The notes under the pieces were generated by a model, which saw only the letters and a list, made by a program, of their open reading frames with translations, was not told where the DNA came from and ran no database searches. From assembly GCA_002224055.1 (NCBI GenBank), contig AZLU01000027.1, forward strand, positions 170,830 through 234,829: DNA of 64,000 nt, in the 5' to 3' direction. Numbering within the stretch: the stretch's first letter is position 1; every line of letters begins with the position of its first letter. Origin of the DNA: Pezizomycotina sp. ARF18 (Eukaryota > Ascomycota). Made by a program: the position numbers and the translations under genes. Of this stretch, positions 25,740-36,717 are shown in pieces.

Positions 25740-26202
25740 TGCTAACTTGTTTCGTTGCTTCAGATTCGGTGAGAGATTTAGTTACCCCCAAAGACGAGGG
25801 CGGCGTGAAACGAAAGAGATCCTTTGAACGTGAAGGTAATAATAAGAAGGCACATACGGAAACTGAGGTCGAAACGATCTAATGATGTTAAGTATCCAGC
25901 TTATACCGGTCGGTTATACTACAATTCTGAGTCGAACCGGTCGAACATCTTGGTGAGAGAAAAAGATTACAGGGAGCCTTGCTTTACTTATCCATTGGTG
26001 GGACGTGTATTTTTTTTGGCTCACGCGAGCACCCGTGACTCTCGCCAAGAGAAATTTAATACAATTTGACGGAGCTTCGCACTTCACCTCCGATCAATAC
26101 ATGAATTTTTTCCTTACCTCTGCTAATACCAGTTCTTGGACGACCAACCTGCAGATACTCCTCCAGAAGGCCGTCCTCCAATTCATCTTGCCGGCCACAA
26201 TC
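25740..26202. promoter_or_regulatory. Shared divergent promoter MRE11 / uS19m
   Basis: The 463 bases between the two opposed start codons must carry both promoters. I see no canonical TATA box for either gene and no factor site I would defend. The position alone supports the call. Confidence 0.45.
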
Positions 26203-26769
26203 ATGATACCGACGCGGTTCTACTAAAACGCTCAGTATGGAAAGGTCTGTGATAGATCTCGGAGCAAAGGCGGATCTTTGAACTATATTGGAATAAAATT
26301 GCTAACAGAAATTTTTGTAGGTCCTTACATCGTACCGTAAGTTCAACACAAGCTCTAATCAGGTGAATCGAGGGTCGCCTCGCGCCCCCGAGGAGCTTTC
26401 GCCACCGCCCATTTCCTACCGGAAATAGTAAGGATACCTGCTGACACAGTGCCACAGGCTGCCTCTCCAAAAGCAGAAAGGTAGCAATGAGAAAGCACAG
26501 ACGATTCGACACAAGCCCGGTCCTGCACCATCCTGCCCACCTTTGTCGGGATGAAGTTCGAGGTTCACAATGGCAAAGACTACCAGGAGCTACTGATAAC
26601 GGAAGACATGGTCGGATATAAGCTTGGGATGTTTGTTCCGTACGTTTCAAACCTTCCGTTCGGTTCGGTTCGGAACTCGAGCTGTTCTATTCACTAGGAA
26701 AAGGGTTCATATATTAACGCACTATATTGTTTTTTCAGGACAAGGAAACGCTTCGTACCGAAGAGATAG
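26203..26769 (+). CDS. RSM19: Mitochondrial small-subunit ribosomal protein uS19m
   Basis: Component of the mitoribosomal small-subunit head. ATG 26203 gives MIPTRF and then LLKRSVWKG once the frame moves by one base; a T seems lost from TTT at 26218-26220. An intron at 26245-26320 leads to PYIVP. A further intron precedes [44 protein letters not shown]. An intron at 26640-26738 joins this to TRKRFVPKR and TAG 26767-26769, the family's usual C-terminus. The total of roughly 90-100 residues fits. The middle junction (about 26337-26480) is not resolved, and one more base seems lost before TQARS. The mitochondrial rather than bacterial-type or cytosolic assignment rests on the short KRSVWKGP start and the spliced nuclear context. 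Confidence 0.85.
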
Positions 26770-28280
26770 TCATGACAAATCGAAATATCTTTTCTCATTT
26801 TTTGCTTATCTCAAAGGCTTCCCAGACATCGATGCTCACCGCTCGAGAAAGCGCAGGAGCATACTACTCCGAGGGATGACGGTCACCGCATCCCGTCAAT
26901 ACCGCAGTTGCTCGGCCACTGTGGAGGAGATATGTACATATACTATAATGGTTACCCTAATCCTCTATCCATCTGGAGTTAACTAGACTACAATTCGTCG
27001 TTTCCCCATTTTATCAATTTCAAAGGATATGACAGGAATCTTAATACGTTCTGCAGTACCAGGAACATTTACCGCAATGACGATATATTATTGAAAAATT
27101 TACCAAGCGGTGTCTGATTACCGATATAGTGTAAGAATATTTCGCTGTGATCGTATATTGAGGTTGGATGTTTCATCCAACAAAGAAATATGGACAATAC
27201 GTCAAAATTAGTCCGGAGAATTAAGCAATAGATGTTACATATGCAGGTTATGATGAATTTGAGTCTATTCTTTATTGAACTGTTTAAACTTAATAGGCGC
27301 CGTTAACGCCATTTAGTCATTGGTTAACATTAATTAGCTACTGGCGATATTTTCGCGATGTCCCTCATTATCAAACCGTGTGCTTACACTTGGAGGAATT
27401 CGTTGGGAATACATTTCAAGCTACAGTCTGCAATGAGGGTGCAGTTTCCTTCTATATCCGCGCAAAAGAGCAGGATCTGAATGGAGAACCTTGGATGTTC
27501 TTCGCCAGACGTTTATCCCCGCCTACCCTGGGTACGCATTCTCGTTTGATGGAAAATGGGTCGGGAGATGATAAATACTGCGGATGTGAGACGGAAGCGT
27601 TGGTGGTGCTACATGAAGATGCACGCACCTTGAAAAAGAGAAGATCTATGGTCACTGTGAGCATATCAGAAGCTTTGAAGCATCCATGATATTAAGTTGA
27701 ACTTCCAGGATGAAGATAAGTACAACCTTTATAGACGAGAAATAAAAATAAAAAATAAAACTAAAGAACCCCCAAAGCCGTGGCAGATAATTATATACTT
27801 GGTAAATATAACTAGGATGAGAAAGACCGTAAACCCAGAGACATATAAAGAGTTAAGAGGAAAGAAGAAAGAATAAAGAATAAGGAAATGGCTAAAATGA
27901 AGATGCAAAGTCAACCAGAGAAAAAATAATAATAACGTAAAAAAAAAAAAAAAAAAAGTTCTTTATGAGAAAGCACAAAAATATCGATACAACGACCTTA
28001 GTTTTTGTATTAATGGGTTCAGACTTTGAAAGACAGTTTCCATGCGTCGTCGACAGTCATAAGTCTTATTGCTCCAGACCCAATATAAAAAGCTGTTGCC
28101 GTAAGAAGATAAAACATGCCTATAGGAAATGGCATGTGAGTGCGTAAGAGGAAAAATCGTGATCTTATTAGGTGTTTTGGTGCTTTGAAGTTTTTTTTTG
28201 TCTTGATAAAGATGATATGTATTTTTTTTTTGGAACCCCGAAACTCCGTTCTGAAATCGTTGTGCCTATAGTTGTCGAAT
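26770..28280. other. AT-rich intergenic region with one unassigned frame
   Basis: Mostly AT-rich without recognisable genes. One + strand frame at 27378-27689 encodes 103 residues beginning MCLHLEEFVGNTFQA and ending SISEALKHP. It has a fairly even composition, so it could be an exon of an undecoded gene. I see no splice partners or family match. An A18-type run lies near 27940. Confidence 0.4.
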
Positions 28281-28873
28281 TTACTCCTCCGACTTGCCCT
28301 TTCCTTTTGCTGCAACCTTGCCGGCCTTTCCTATCTCTCCAGGATAGCCTCACGGTCCTTGTCGAGCTTTGGTTTCGTGATGATAACGTTGGAAGCGGGT
28401 ATGCCGACAGGAACTGACTGACCGTTGACCTTCTCGCGACGACACGTTCAACGTGGATGACGTACTTTAGGCGGTAGACGGACGTAACCTTTCCTTCACG
28501 GCCCTTGTAGGAGCCACGGGTGATAACGACCTCGTCGTCTTTGCGGATCGGGAGCGCGTTGACCTATTTTTTTTTTTTTAAAAAAAAAAACCCCCCATCC
28601 TCCACTGTCAGATCACCATTACATCGAATTCAATAAATACCAGCAGCGGAATTGCGCGTACATTGTACTTGTCTTTCAGCTCCTTCGACAGAGGCGCGGA
28701 CATGATAACCCGGCGTTGAGACGAAGGGGCACCAAAGTGCGACTTTCTCGATTTGCGACGAGACGCATGAAGAGCTGTAGATATTTCGCGACAAAAGGTC
28801 AGCAAAAGAAGACTCGCCGCTCCTGAACAAGAGAAATAGAAAGCGTAAATATACATGTGTTGACTTTGACCAT
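28281..28873 (-). CDS. RPL26: Cytosolic 60S ribosomal protein uL24 (RPL26)
   Basis: Large-subunit ribosomal protein next to the exit tunnel. Exon 1 encodes MVKVNT (ATG 28871-28873). The acceptor CTACAG joins it to [19 protein letters not shown] and [20 protein letters not shown] second intron, starting GTACGC and containing a T/A/C homopolymer tract near 28564-28595, joins to [12 protein letters not shown], then [23 protein letters not shown]. The remainder ([41 protein letters not shown] 28281-28283) is readable only through two one-base losses: a C near 28438 and an A near 28335. Length after joining is normal for the family. The gene is single-copy in this window, with no second copy to compensate. 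Confidence 0.92.
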
Positions 28874-29916
28874 TGTGTGAATATGTATTAAAGGGGGATT
28901 TTGGCGTCTGTGGTGATTTCTTTGTTCGATTGTCGTGGGGAGTTGTTTTTTTTTTAATGGAGGTTGAATAGTTGGGAAAGTATTCAATATCAAAGAGACC
29001 AAATTTTCCTTCCCTTTTTTTTTTTTTTTTTGCTTTGGTGTAAAGGTCCTTTTTTGTTTTTGAGTATAATTTTGCTGGGCCTTTTTTTTTTTTGTGGGTG
29101 GAAAATAGAGTCAGGTCTTGAGCCCTAATAGATCTGGGATTACCTAATTAGGGAATTTAGAATTGGACTGGGGGAGGGAGCGTGGCGTGGGTTATCCTTT
29201 TTATTTTTCAAGAAAAAAAAAAAAAAAAAAAAAAAAAGAGTACTATTAAAAGGGGTGTTGAGTATATCATATTATTATTATTATTATTTATGTATTTACA
29301 CTTGATCGTGGTAAGGGACATGGGCGGTCCCTTTCTTACATCTTCTACCTCTATCGGCGGTTATACCGTTTTGCCAAGGAAATTTCCAGGAGGCTCAGAT
29401 AGAGAAAAAATTCAATCAATCAATCAATCAATTTTACCAGATTAGAAAAGGAAAGACAGACGTATTCGCCGCTTAATTTTTTTTTTTTCTTTTTCTTTTC
29501 TTTTTGAACAAACGTGCCCATTTTTGCACCAAACCAGTAAAATCTCACGATGCCGGGATATTTACTTTGTCTCGTGAATAAACAGGTCTCTATAGCTAGA
29601 AACTCCTGAAGCATTTTAAGAATCTCAGCAAGCGCGACGGCAGCGTCGTAGTCCATTCGGAAAAACAAGACTCCTTCACGAATAGGGAGTCCGTGCGCGT
29701 TCAAAATCATTCAAGGGAAAGGGAGGAGGTCTTCCAAAAGGTGTGTGATTTTCCCCAGATCTACTTACGCGCATTGATCAGTAGATCGTATGCCTTCGAC
29801 ACGACTTATGCTCTGGTATATCCCGATATATATCATCTAATCGCGGTTTCCACCACTTACCCACGGTTGCATTTAGTAGGATTCGGGCAGCACGACTGTC
29901 TCCCTGATGCGTTCTG
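28874..29916. other. Intergenic region RPL26 / Gln-rich gene
   Basis: Divergent promoters of the two flanking genes. It carries T16-, T11- and A22-type runs (about 29015, 29081, 29213) and an ATT microsatellite near 29270. A - strand frame at about 29490-29710 (MILNAHGLPIREGVLFFRMDYD...) looks mildly protein-like but matches no family I know. Confidence 0.4.
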
Positions 29917-32900
29917 ATGGACTCTGACGGCACTGGAAATTCCTACCAGTATCCACTATCATACACCCACCATCAGCCAAGTGGCGGAAGCGCCTATCAA
30001 CAGTACACTCGTCATATTCCGAACAATCACATAATGTTCAATCATCGTACGCCCACGCCCACGGTCATGTGCAAGCCCAGCGGACGCAACAGCAGGAACA
30101 ACCGCAGCAGCAATACCAGATGCGCCAGGATTTCCAGGACCAGCGGGACCAGAGAGATCAGGAGTATCTAGAGCAACTATTTCGCGAGCAGCGCCAGCGG
30201 CATCAACTAGTTCAATATCAGCATCCTCAAACAACACAGGCGCAGCAGCCTCAACCTCAGCATGCGTTGCAACAGCAACAGCAACAGCAGCAGCAATCTC
30301 ATTACCAGCAGGGCCAATATCGGCAGAGCGATTACCAGCACAGCCACTATACGCAAAGCCAATATCAACCCGGTCAGTCTGGCCAGTCCGTTCAGCAGCA
30401 TCATCGTCAATCACAGAACACGAGAGTTCAAACACCTACGCAAGCAACTTCCGTGTTACAGAAGCATCCTCGGCACCTGCATAACCTCTCAGCACCGCGG
30501 CCTCGGCTTCGGCTGAAGCAAACAGTGCTTCGGATAGGCAAAGCGCTGGTGACGCACTCGCAGCGCTAGCTAATGCGCAGTTCAGCAATGTTGACCACCA
30601 GAGGTGGAAGGCAAAGGACTTCTCGAGTAGTAACACGCAACAACAATGGCCTGTCCAGCATCAGCAGGAAGAGCCGCCAAGGTCTCAAGTACAGACATAT
30701 GAAGCTCCTCAGACCTCACAGAGGGTCTCTGCACATCCGAGAAATAATACCACGTCTGAACTTGGCGCGCAAACCACGCACCAAAATACACCTCAGGCGT
30801 CGCATTTTCACAAAATACACCATCTTATACTACTACCACCACCACCACTACTACTACTACAGCTGATCCTGTTAGTTCGAGATCTTCATCCAGCTCTGTT
30901 CCGCAAGGAAGTCACAGCCAATCATTCCAAACCGCAAAAGCCAGCCAGGGGCACGTTTATCCAGCAGCAACGACAGCAACCTCATCGAACAAGCGGCCCA
31001 AGCAAAATCGCCAACATATGCTAACGAACAAACAGCATCGATTCCTAATTTGGGGGACAGAGCCCTTCCAACATAGGTAGAGCCTTCAATCAACTAGCCA
31101 CAACGTCGGAAGTTTCAACTTCGCAAGTTCCAACTTCGCGTAGTTCTGCTTTGCACACCGCTCAAAGTCAAGCCTACCAATCCGCGCTACCTTCGAGGGA
31201 ACAAGGATATGCATATCCAACGGCTTCTGCTGCCAGTCAGAGCCGGCAGTATGCATCGCCCGCTGTCCATCAGCACAAAAAGACATCTTCTACTTCTAGC
31301 ACAGCAAGCGTAAAGGCTGCGTCCAATAGTAATCCAGTCCCACAGGTTCGATCCGTGTCCACATCGGCCTCGAAATCAATTAATCCTTCAAACCTGCTGC
31401 TAGTATCCCAGCTCCCGATGAACCAGAACAAGGAGCTAGTTTAAATACAAGATATATAGACACTACGACTCCCGCACAATATCAACGAGACTCACTTCAA
31501 ACTATATCTCAAGCTCAAACGACGATCCCTCAAAGTCAAGAGACAAAATGTACTATAACTACTCACAAGCGAGTAATAGCGACGTACAACATGGGTAAGG
31601 AAAGGTTCCCTCGCCTTGGCCAGCAAAGGTTTATATTAATGAATCTCTCCATAGATATAATGTCAATACTGGGGCACCAATAGCTGGCAGATGACCCAAT
31701 CGGAAAATACACCTTCGAAAAACGCAGAACCTGAGGTCACAGCCACAATCGCAGATTCGACACAACAAACGATGTCAGGTACTCCGCAATCAATGCCGAA
31801 ACAGAAGGCTACCCCAAAACCCAGAGCGAAGGCGGCGCCGAAGCCAAGAGTACCAAAGGAACCAAAACAAAAAGCCCCAAAGAAGGCCCAAGAAGCCGCC
31901 GCTCAGCTAGATCAATACCAGGTTGTTCAAACCACGGATTCGCAACAGCCCTTGGGACGCAATACTATCAAGCTTATAGCGCCGAGCAAGCAAAGAGGCA
32001 AGTGGCGCTGGAGGTTCAAGAAAATATCGGAGTACAAACACAGGTACAACCGCAACAGTACCAGCAATCAGTCGCTACGAATTTGTCAAAGTCCCCGGAG
32101 CTGCAGCAGCACCCAAAGCCTCAAGCCCCTGTGCAAAGACAGCGAAAGCCTCGGGCCAAAACAGCCAAACCCCCAAGCAGCAGAAAGCTCAGCATCTATC
32201 GGATGCACAAGCTGATGTCCAAGCGCAGCAAGGGTCGACGAGCACGCCATATCAATCCCAACCGATATATCCCCCGGAAGTGCAGCAGCAACATTTTACT
32301 CCGAGCTCACAGCAGTTCCAGCAACATGAAGACACACGGGAGCAATCGCAATTGAACTCCACGGCTGCTCAAGTATCAGCGCAGCAGCATCCACCACCAG
32401 TTCAATTCCAGCATTACTCCACTCCGGCTCAGCAAACTCAACCCCGCCCAACCGCTGCGGAAGTTCAGCCCCAGCCCTATTCAAAAGTGCAGGCTCAGCA
32501 GAAAACGCGACAACAATCCGAGACGAAAGCGCATGAGAGCGCTAGGACCAGTGCTAGCGTCTCCAATCTAATCAGTCCCGAGCAGCAAGCATTTCCAACA
32601 ACGGCGGCAGAAGGTGATCCAAGTAATATGAAGAGTAAAGAGCTTGCTAAAATGGAGCATGACATGCGAGAAATGGTCGAGAGGATGAGAGAGTATCAGA
32701 GCCGTGATCCAGCTGCGTTTCAGGCTATATGGGAGCATGTAAAAAGGAGTGAACATGGAAATAGGTCGCAACGTTCGCCCTCCTTGCCGGTCGCTAAGCC
32801 ACACGAGAGGATACAGTCACCAAGGACACAGCCCCCAGTGTCGCTACTAGCCAGGTTCCTCGGTCTGTATCTCAAGTGCCGGCTCCACCAGCTCAGAATG

Positions 32901-35873
32901 CATCTCATGTACAGCCAGTTGCCTCAGGATACCAGGCGCCAGCAGCTAAAGGCCATGCCGAACAGTCTTCCGTGCACCTGCAATCTCGGGTGGAAGGGCA
33001 ATCCCATTCACCTATTTCTGGAAACGCATCTATATACGGGCCGAACAGTCATCCAGGGAGCCAAAGAAACGCCATATGCCAATCTATAATCAATTTCCTA
33101 TCTCATAGTCAGGGGGGCCCAAAGCCAGTGCCGTATAATATTGTCATGCAGCTTCTAGAAAAGCCTGTGATGCCCTCTTTCCATGAATTTTGTATCACAT
33201 TCGAAAATTATGGCTACAAATTTAACCGAAAAGCACTTGCAGAAGAACTTCTCAAGGCTTTCCCCGAAACGGGTGATACGGCACAGACGGTGAATAATGC
33301 AGGCGCCGCTCGTTCTGGTGATAATCACCAAGGGAGTCAGCTCCAATAGTAGCAACACCTAACGAACCTATTCCGTGTGGATCACAGTCTACGGCTATAT
33401 TAATCCAGGATGATGGTACGAAAGGGCAACAAACCACTCACTCTAGCCAACCGTCACCAAGCGTACAAAGTTCGACCGTTTTCGAACCTGCCTCTGACGC
33501 GCCTAAACCTCACCGCCAAACCAACGGCCCGCAAACCCTGACACCTTCCATGTTCCAACAGCTGGATCCGAGTGGACGCAGAACTAATCCTTCACATTTG
33601 CTGGACCTTCCTCGAAACCCTACACCACAGTTGATAAGATCTCTCAAGATAGTCGCTTTCGATGGTACTAAGTCTCTGTGCTTCCTGAAAGCTTCGAGCC
33701 AGAAAAGAATTACATAACACCATCCTTGATTTATAATTCTATACCGCCGCTTAGTTCGTCCTTGTCACGATCATTTAGCCGCCAGTCCCCGCTAGCCGGC
33801 AAAGAAAACGAACCGGATGCATCAAAAGTGAGCTCTCAGCCGGCCGATGCCACAGCTCCGGAAATCGCCACTCCGGTCACAACTGAAACGGCAGCGTCAA
33901 TACAACCAGAAAAACAAACGAAAATGTGGCCGAGAAAGCTTTAGAGCTACCCGACGTTGAGATGCAGGAGCCCCTCGCCGCTGAAGAAGAGCAAGAACCC
34001 CCAGAATCGAGACGCCAAAATCGCTCATTATTGTGTTAAAATTACCGTCAAATAATAGCAAGGTGCTACTCCGAGTTCTTAAATTTCGAAGTGAATATGA
34101 AGCCGCCCAACAGTCGGCAGCTAGACACAATTCTACAACGAACCAGAACGCATCCCCTGCTACTCAAGGTGTTGTTGAAACTTCAAAAGCTGCCTCAGAG
34201 CTTCCTAGCCCGAGCAATGATAAGGCCGTCGGAGGTGTGGTGCTTCTCAGCCATACAGAAACGGCTGATATCTCTATGCCGGATGCTACTGGTACTCCAT
34301 CAGGCGTCAAACCGAAAGAGGCAAAACCTCTGGGTCCTGCTCTTCCTCCGATACCGAGCTTCCATAAGAAGCAAGCTCGCAAAACCAATCTATATGATCC
34401 GAGTAATATAGCTGAAGCCGTTCTAATTGCTACTGGCCGCCATCCGGCGGAGAAGGGCCTCAATTCCAGGTTCCTTCCCTGGATGGATATGAATCCCCCG
34501 TTGGCAAACTACCATTCGGACCTTGGCCAAATTCGGTGGGAAATTTACGATCCAGCTCCAGCTTTGGGTTCCACGGACTTGGATCCAGACGGTGACGATC
34601 CTATGGAGATTGACGGAGAGGACTATGATCTTCCAGGAGATGAAAGCCCGATGAACGTGACCGGTGCTGGCAGTGGTCTTGGTATCGCTACTCTTGCTCG
34701 CACACGAGGTCGCCCAAGGGGGCCAACACGGGGTTGAGTAGCTCCCCTCACGTTGCGCCTTCTACCCGGAGCATACCTCGACCTTTGAGCGAGGCCGCCG
34801 TGGTAGAAGAGGGAGACAGAGGGGGGTCAAAATCGTCAACGGTAAAGTCGTGACCCCACACAAAGTTGCTGGAGCTGGAAGTGATGCCCAAACTCCTGAA
34901 CAAACTAGAAGCGGACCGACACCATCGGGAAGCGGACGAGGTCGACCACGCGGACGCGGGCGTGGACGTAGAGTGAATATTACTCCTTCAGATCGCCCCA
35001 CGAATGCTGGACTGACGTCGGATATTGGCTTCCGAAAACGAAGATTCTCGGCGGAAGCTCCGATACACCTCGTTCGGGATCACAGATACGCAGGTTGCGC
35101 ACGCCGCTGCATTCTTACGAGTGCAAATGGGCGAAATGCGGCGCAGAACTTCATAATTATGATACGTTGAAGCAGCATGTTGTTCGAAAACATAAGAACG
35201 TTACTACTCGCGGCAAATTTCCTTGTCTCTGGAAAGGTTGCTATCAGGATGGCGAGGATTCGACGCCACGCAAAGAGCTCAACAATGGGCTTGAATGGAC
35301 GCTCATATTCTGGGTGAACATTTGGAGGCCATTAGAATTGCGCTCGGTAATGGCCCAGAGGGTGGTTTATGTATGTATCTTTTCTTCCCTCCAGAAGATT
35401 TCTTTTTTTCATTTTTTTTCAGCTTCAATGTGCCTTGTTCACGTTGCTAACGTTACGCCAGTTTCATCGCCAATATCCCGAGTAGATGAGAGCGTCAGAC
35501 GCATGTCGGTAGACCGTGACGGACGACAAATAACCCCGATTGCCTCCCCGCGCCAAGAGGTTATCAATTCACACCTCCACCGGGCTTCCGACCAAACGAA
35601 GAATTCCGGGCTGCTCATGCTGAGGATGACGGCAGCCATATGCTCACCAGGAATACGATGGAACGGGTCACTATGATCGGGGCTGGAATGGAATCATCAG
35701 GAGAACAGACGGAGTTCTTCGCGGGCGGGCTCGATCTAGACTCTCGCAGACTTGTTCGGAGGGACAGGGACTCTGAGTGGTATTCATTCGGAAGGCCGTT
35801 CTTAGCCAGCCAGCGGAATAGCGGTGCAGGCAATGGAAGCAACGACAACGATGTTATCAATAAGGAGACGTAA
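29917..35873 (+). CDS. Gln-rich nuclear protein with AT-hooks and C-terminal C2H2 zinc fingers
   Basis: One very long gene whose pieces keep the same character across many frames. It begins MDSDGTGNSYQYPLSYTHH. About 2.5 kb of Gln/Ser/Pro/Ala-rich sequence follows, with Gln runs near 30270-30300. Folded-looking blocks are PAAFQAIWEHVKR (about 32710), VPYNIVMQLLEKPVMPSFHEFC (about 33130) and MLPESFEPEKNYITPSLIYNS (about 33680). Next comes NLYDPSNIAEAVLIATGRHP with NSRFLPWMDMNPP (about 34385-34500). AT-hook motifs lie at 34702-34735 and 34927-34975 (RGRPRG and repeats). A CX4CX12HX4H finger at about 35112-35196 (ECKWAKCGAELHNYD) is followed by a second CLWKGC finger. Clear introns are at about 31594-31656 and 35370-35420. 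TAA is at 35871-35873. Composition and AT-hooks suggest a chromatin-associated regulator. Similar ascomycete proteins exist, but I cannot name this one. There are at least eight frame changes. Confidence 0.7.
34702..34975 (+). other. AT-hook cluster within the Gln-rich gene
   Basis: Two separate RGRPRG-type cores, the second extended into a GRGRGRR tail, encoded about 200 bases apart and 150 bases before the first C2H2 finger. AT-hooks bind the minor groove of AT-rich DNA. This stretch supports the nuclear, DNA-binding reading of the gene. Confidence 0.75.
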
Positions 35874-36717
35874 ATATACATAATACGTTCCGTCTGTTTC
35901 GCTCGAAATGCCGAAGACACCAAATATGCGGAGACAGAACGTCAACTGCATCTTTAACTACTAAGCTATATCGGCATCCTGTTTCTGAGCTTTTCGTACT
36001 CTTTTTTTTTTTTTTTTTTGGACTTGGATTTTCTTCGCTAAATACCCAGTGTCATCTTGAATTCTTATATGCTATTATTATTTTCGTGATATTTCCAGTT
36101 ATCCTTTGCTGTCTTTGTTGTTTTTTAATGGTTCGTTGCTTCTAGTTCCATTCCAGGTCTATTAGCATAGCGGTGATCGGAATGACCTTTTATTTTTTCT
36201 TTGTTATTCACGCTCTATATAATTATACTAACTTAGATACCTCGCGCCTTCCCAATGTCTCAGTCTAGTTCATACCTTTCATTCCTTTTCGTTATCTGCA
36301 ATTGGAGATTGTTTCTTGTATAAATAACGTATTGTAACTCGATCTTTATGCATTCGGTTCCAAGGCGTTTTCTGGAGTTTTATCCCTCTATTCATAACTA
36401 ACGGATGTTATTTTTTGTTAAAAACTACTTAATCTGCAAAATTTAGCTTCGTATAAGCGAGCCACCTTGTGGTGGAATTTTTATTCTTACATTTCCTAAT
36501 CCATTACTCACCCAATACTATGAATACCCTAATGTATATACTTCTATCGTTATTCATCCTACATGCGCACATAGGTCACTTTTGTAAAAGCGAAACGCAC
36601 TTCGCATCCAGGATCTCGCACTATATATTTTTCCCTTTACACAGTAATAGTAGTAATATATCTCTGATCCTAGAAAATCTAGTGTCTATCAAGAAACATT
36701 ATTGCTTTCTCTCTAAT
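35874..36717. other. Convergent intergenic region Gln-rich gene/PRMT5
   Basis: T-rich sequence with a T20-type run near 36003 and no supported coding frame. It holds the facing 3' UTRs of the two neighbouring genes. Confidence 0.5.

Noticed and set aside
26201-26650. 149-codon - strand frame opposite uS19m
   Set aside because: Antisense shadow of a spliced ribosomal protein gene with exact family sequence on the + strand.
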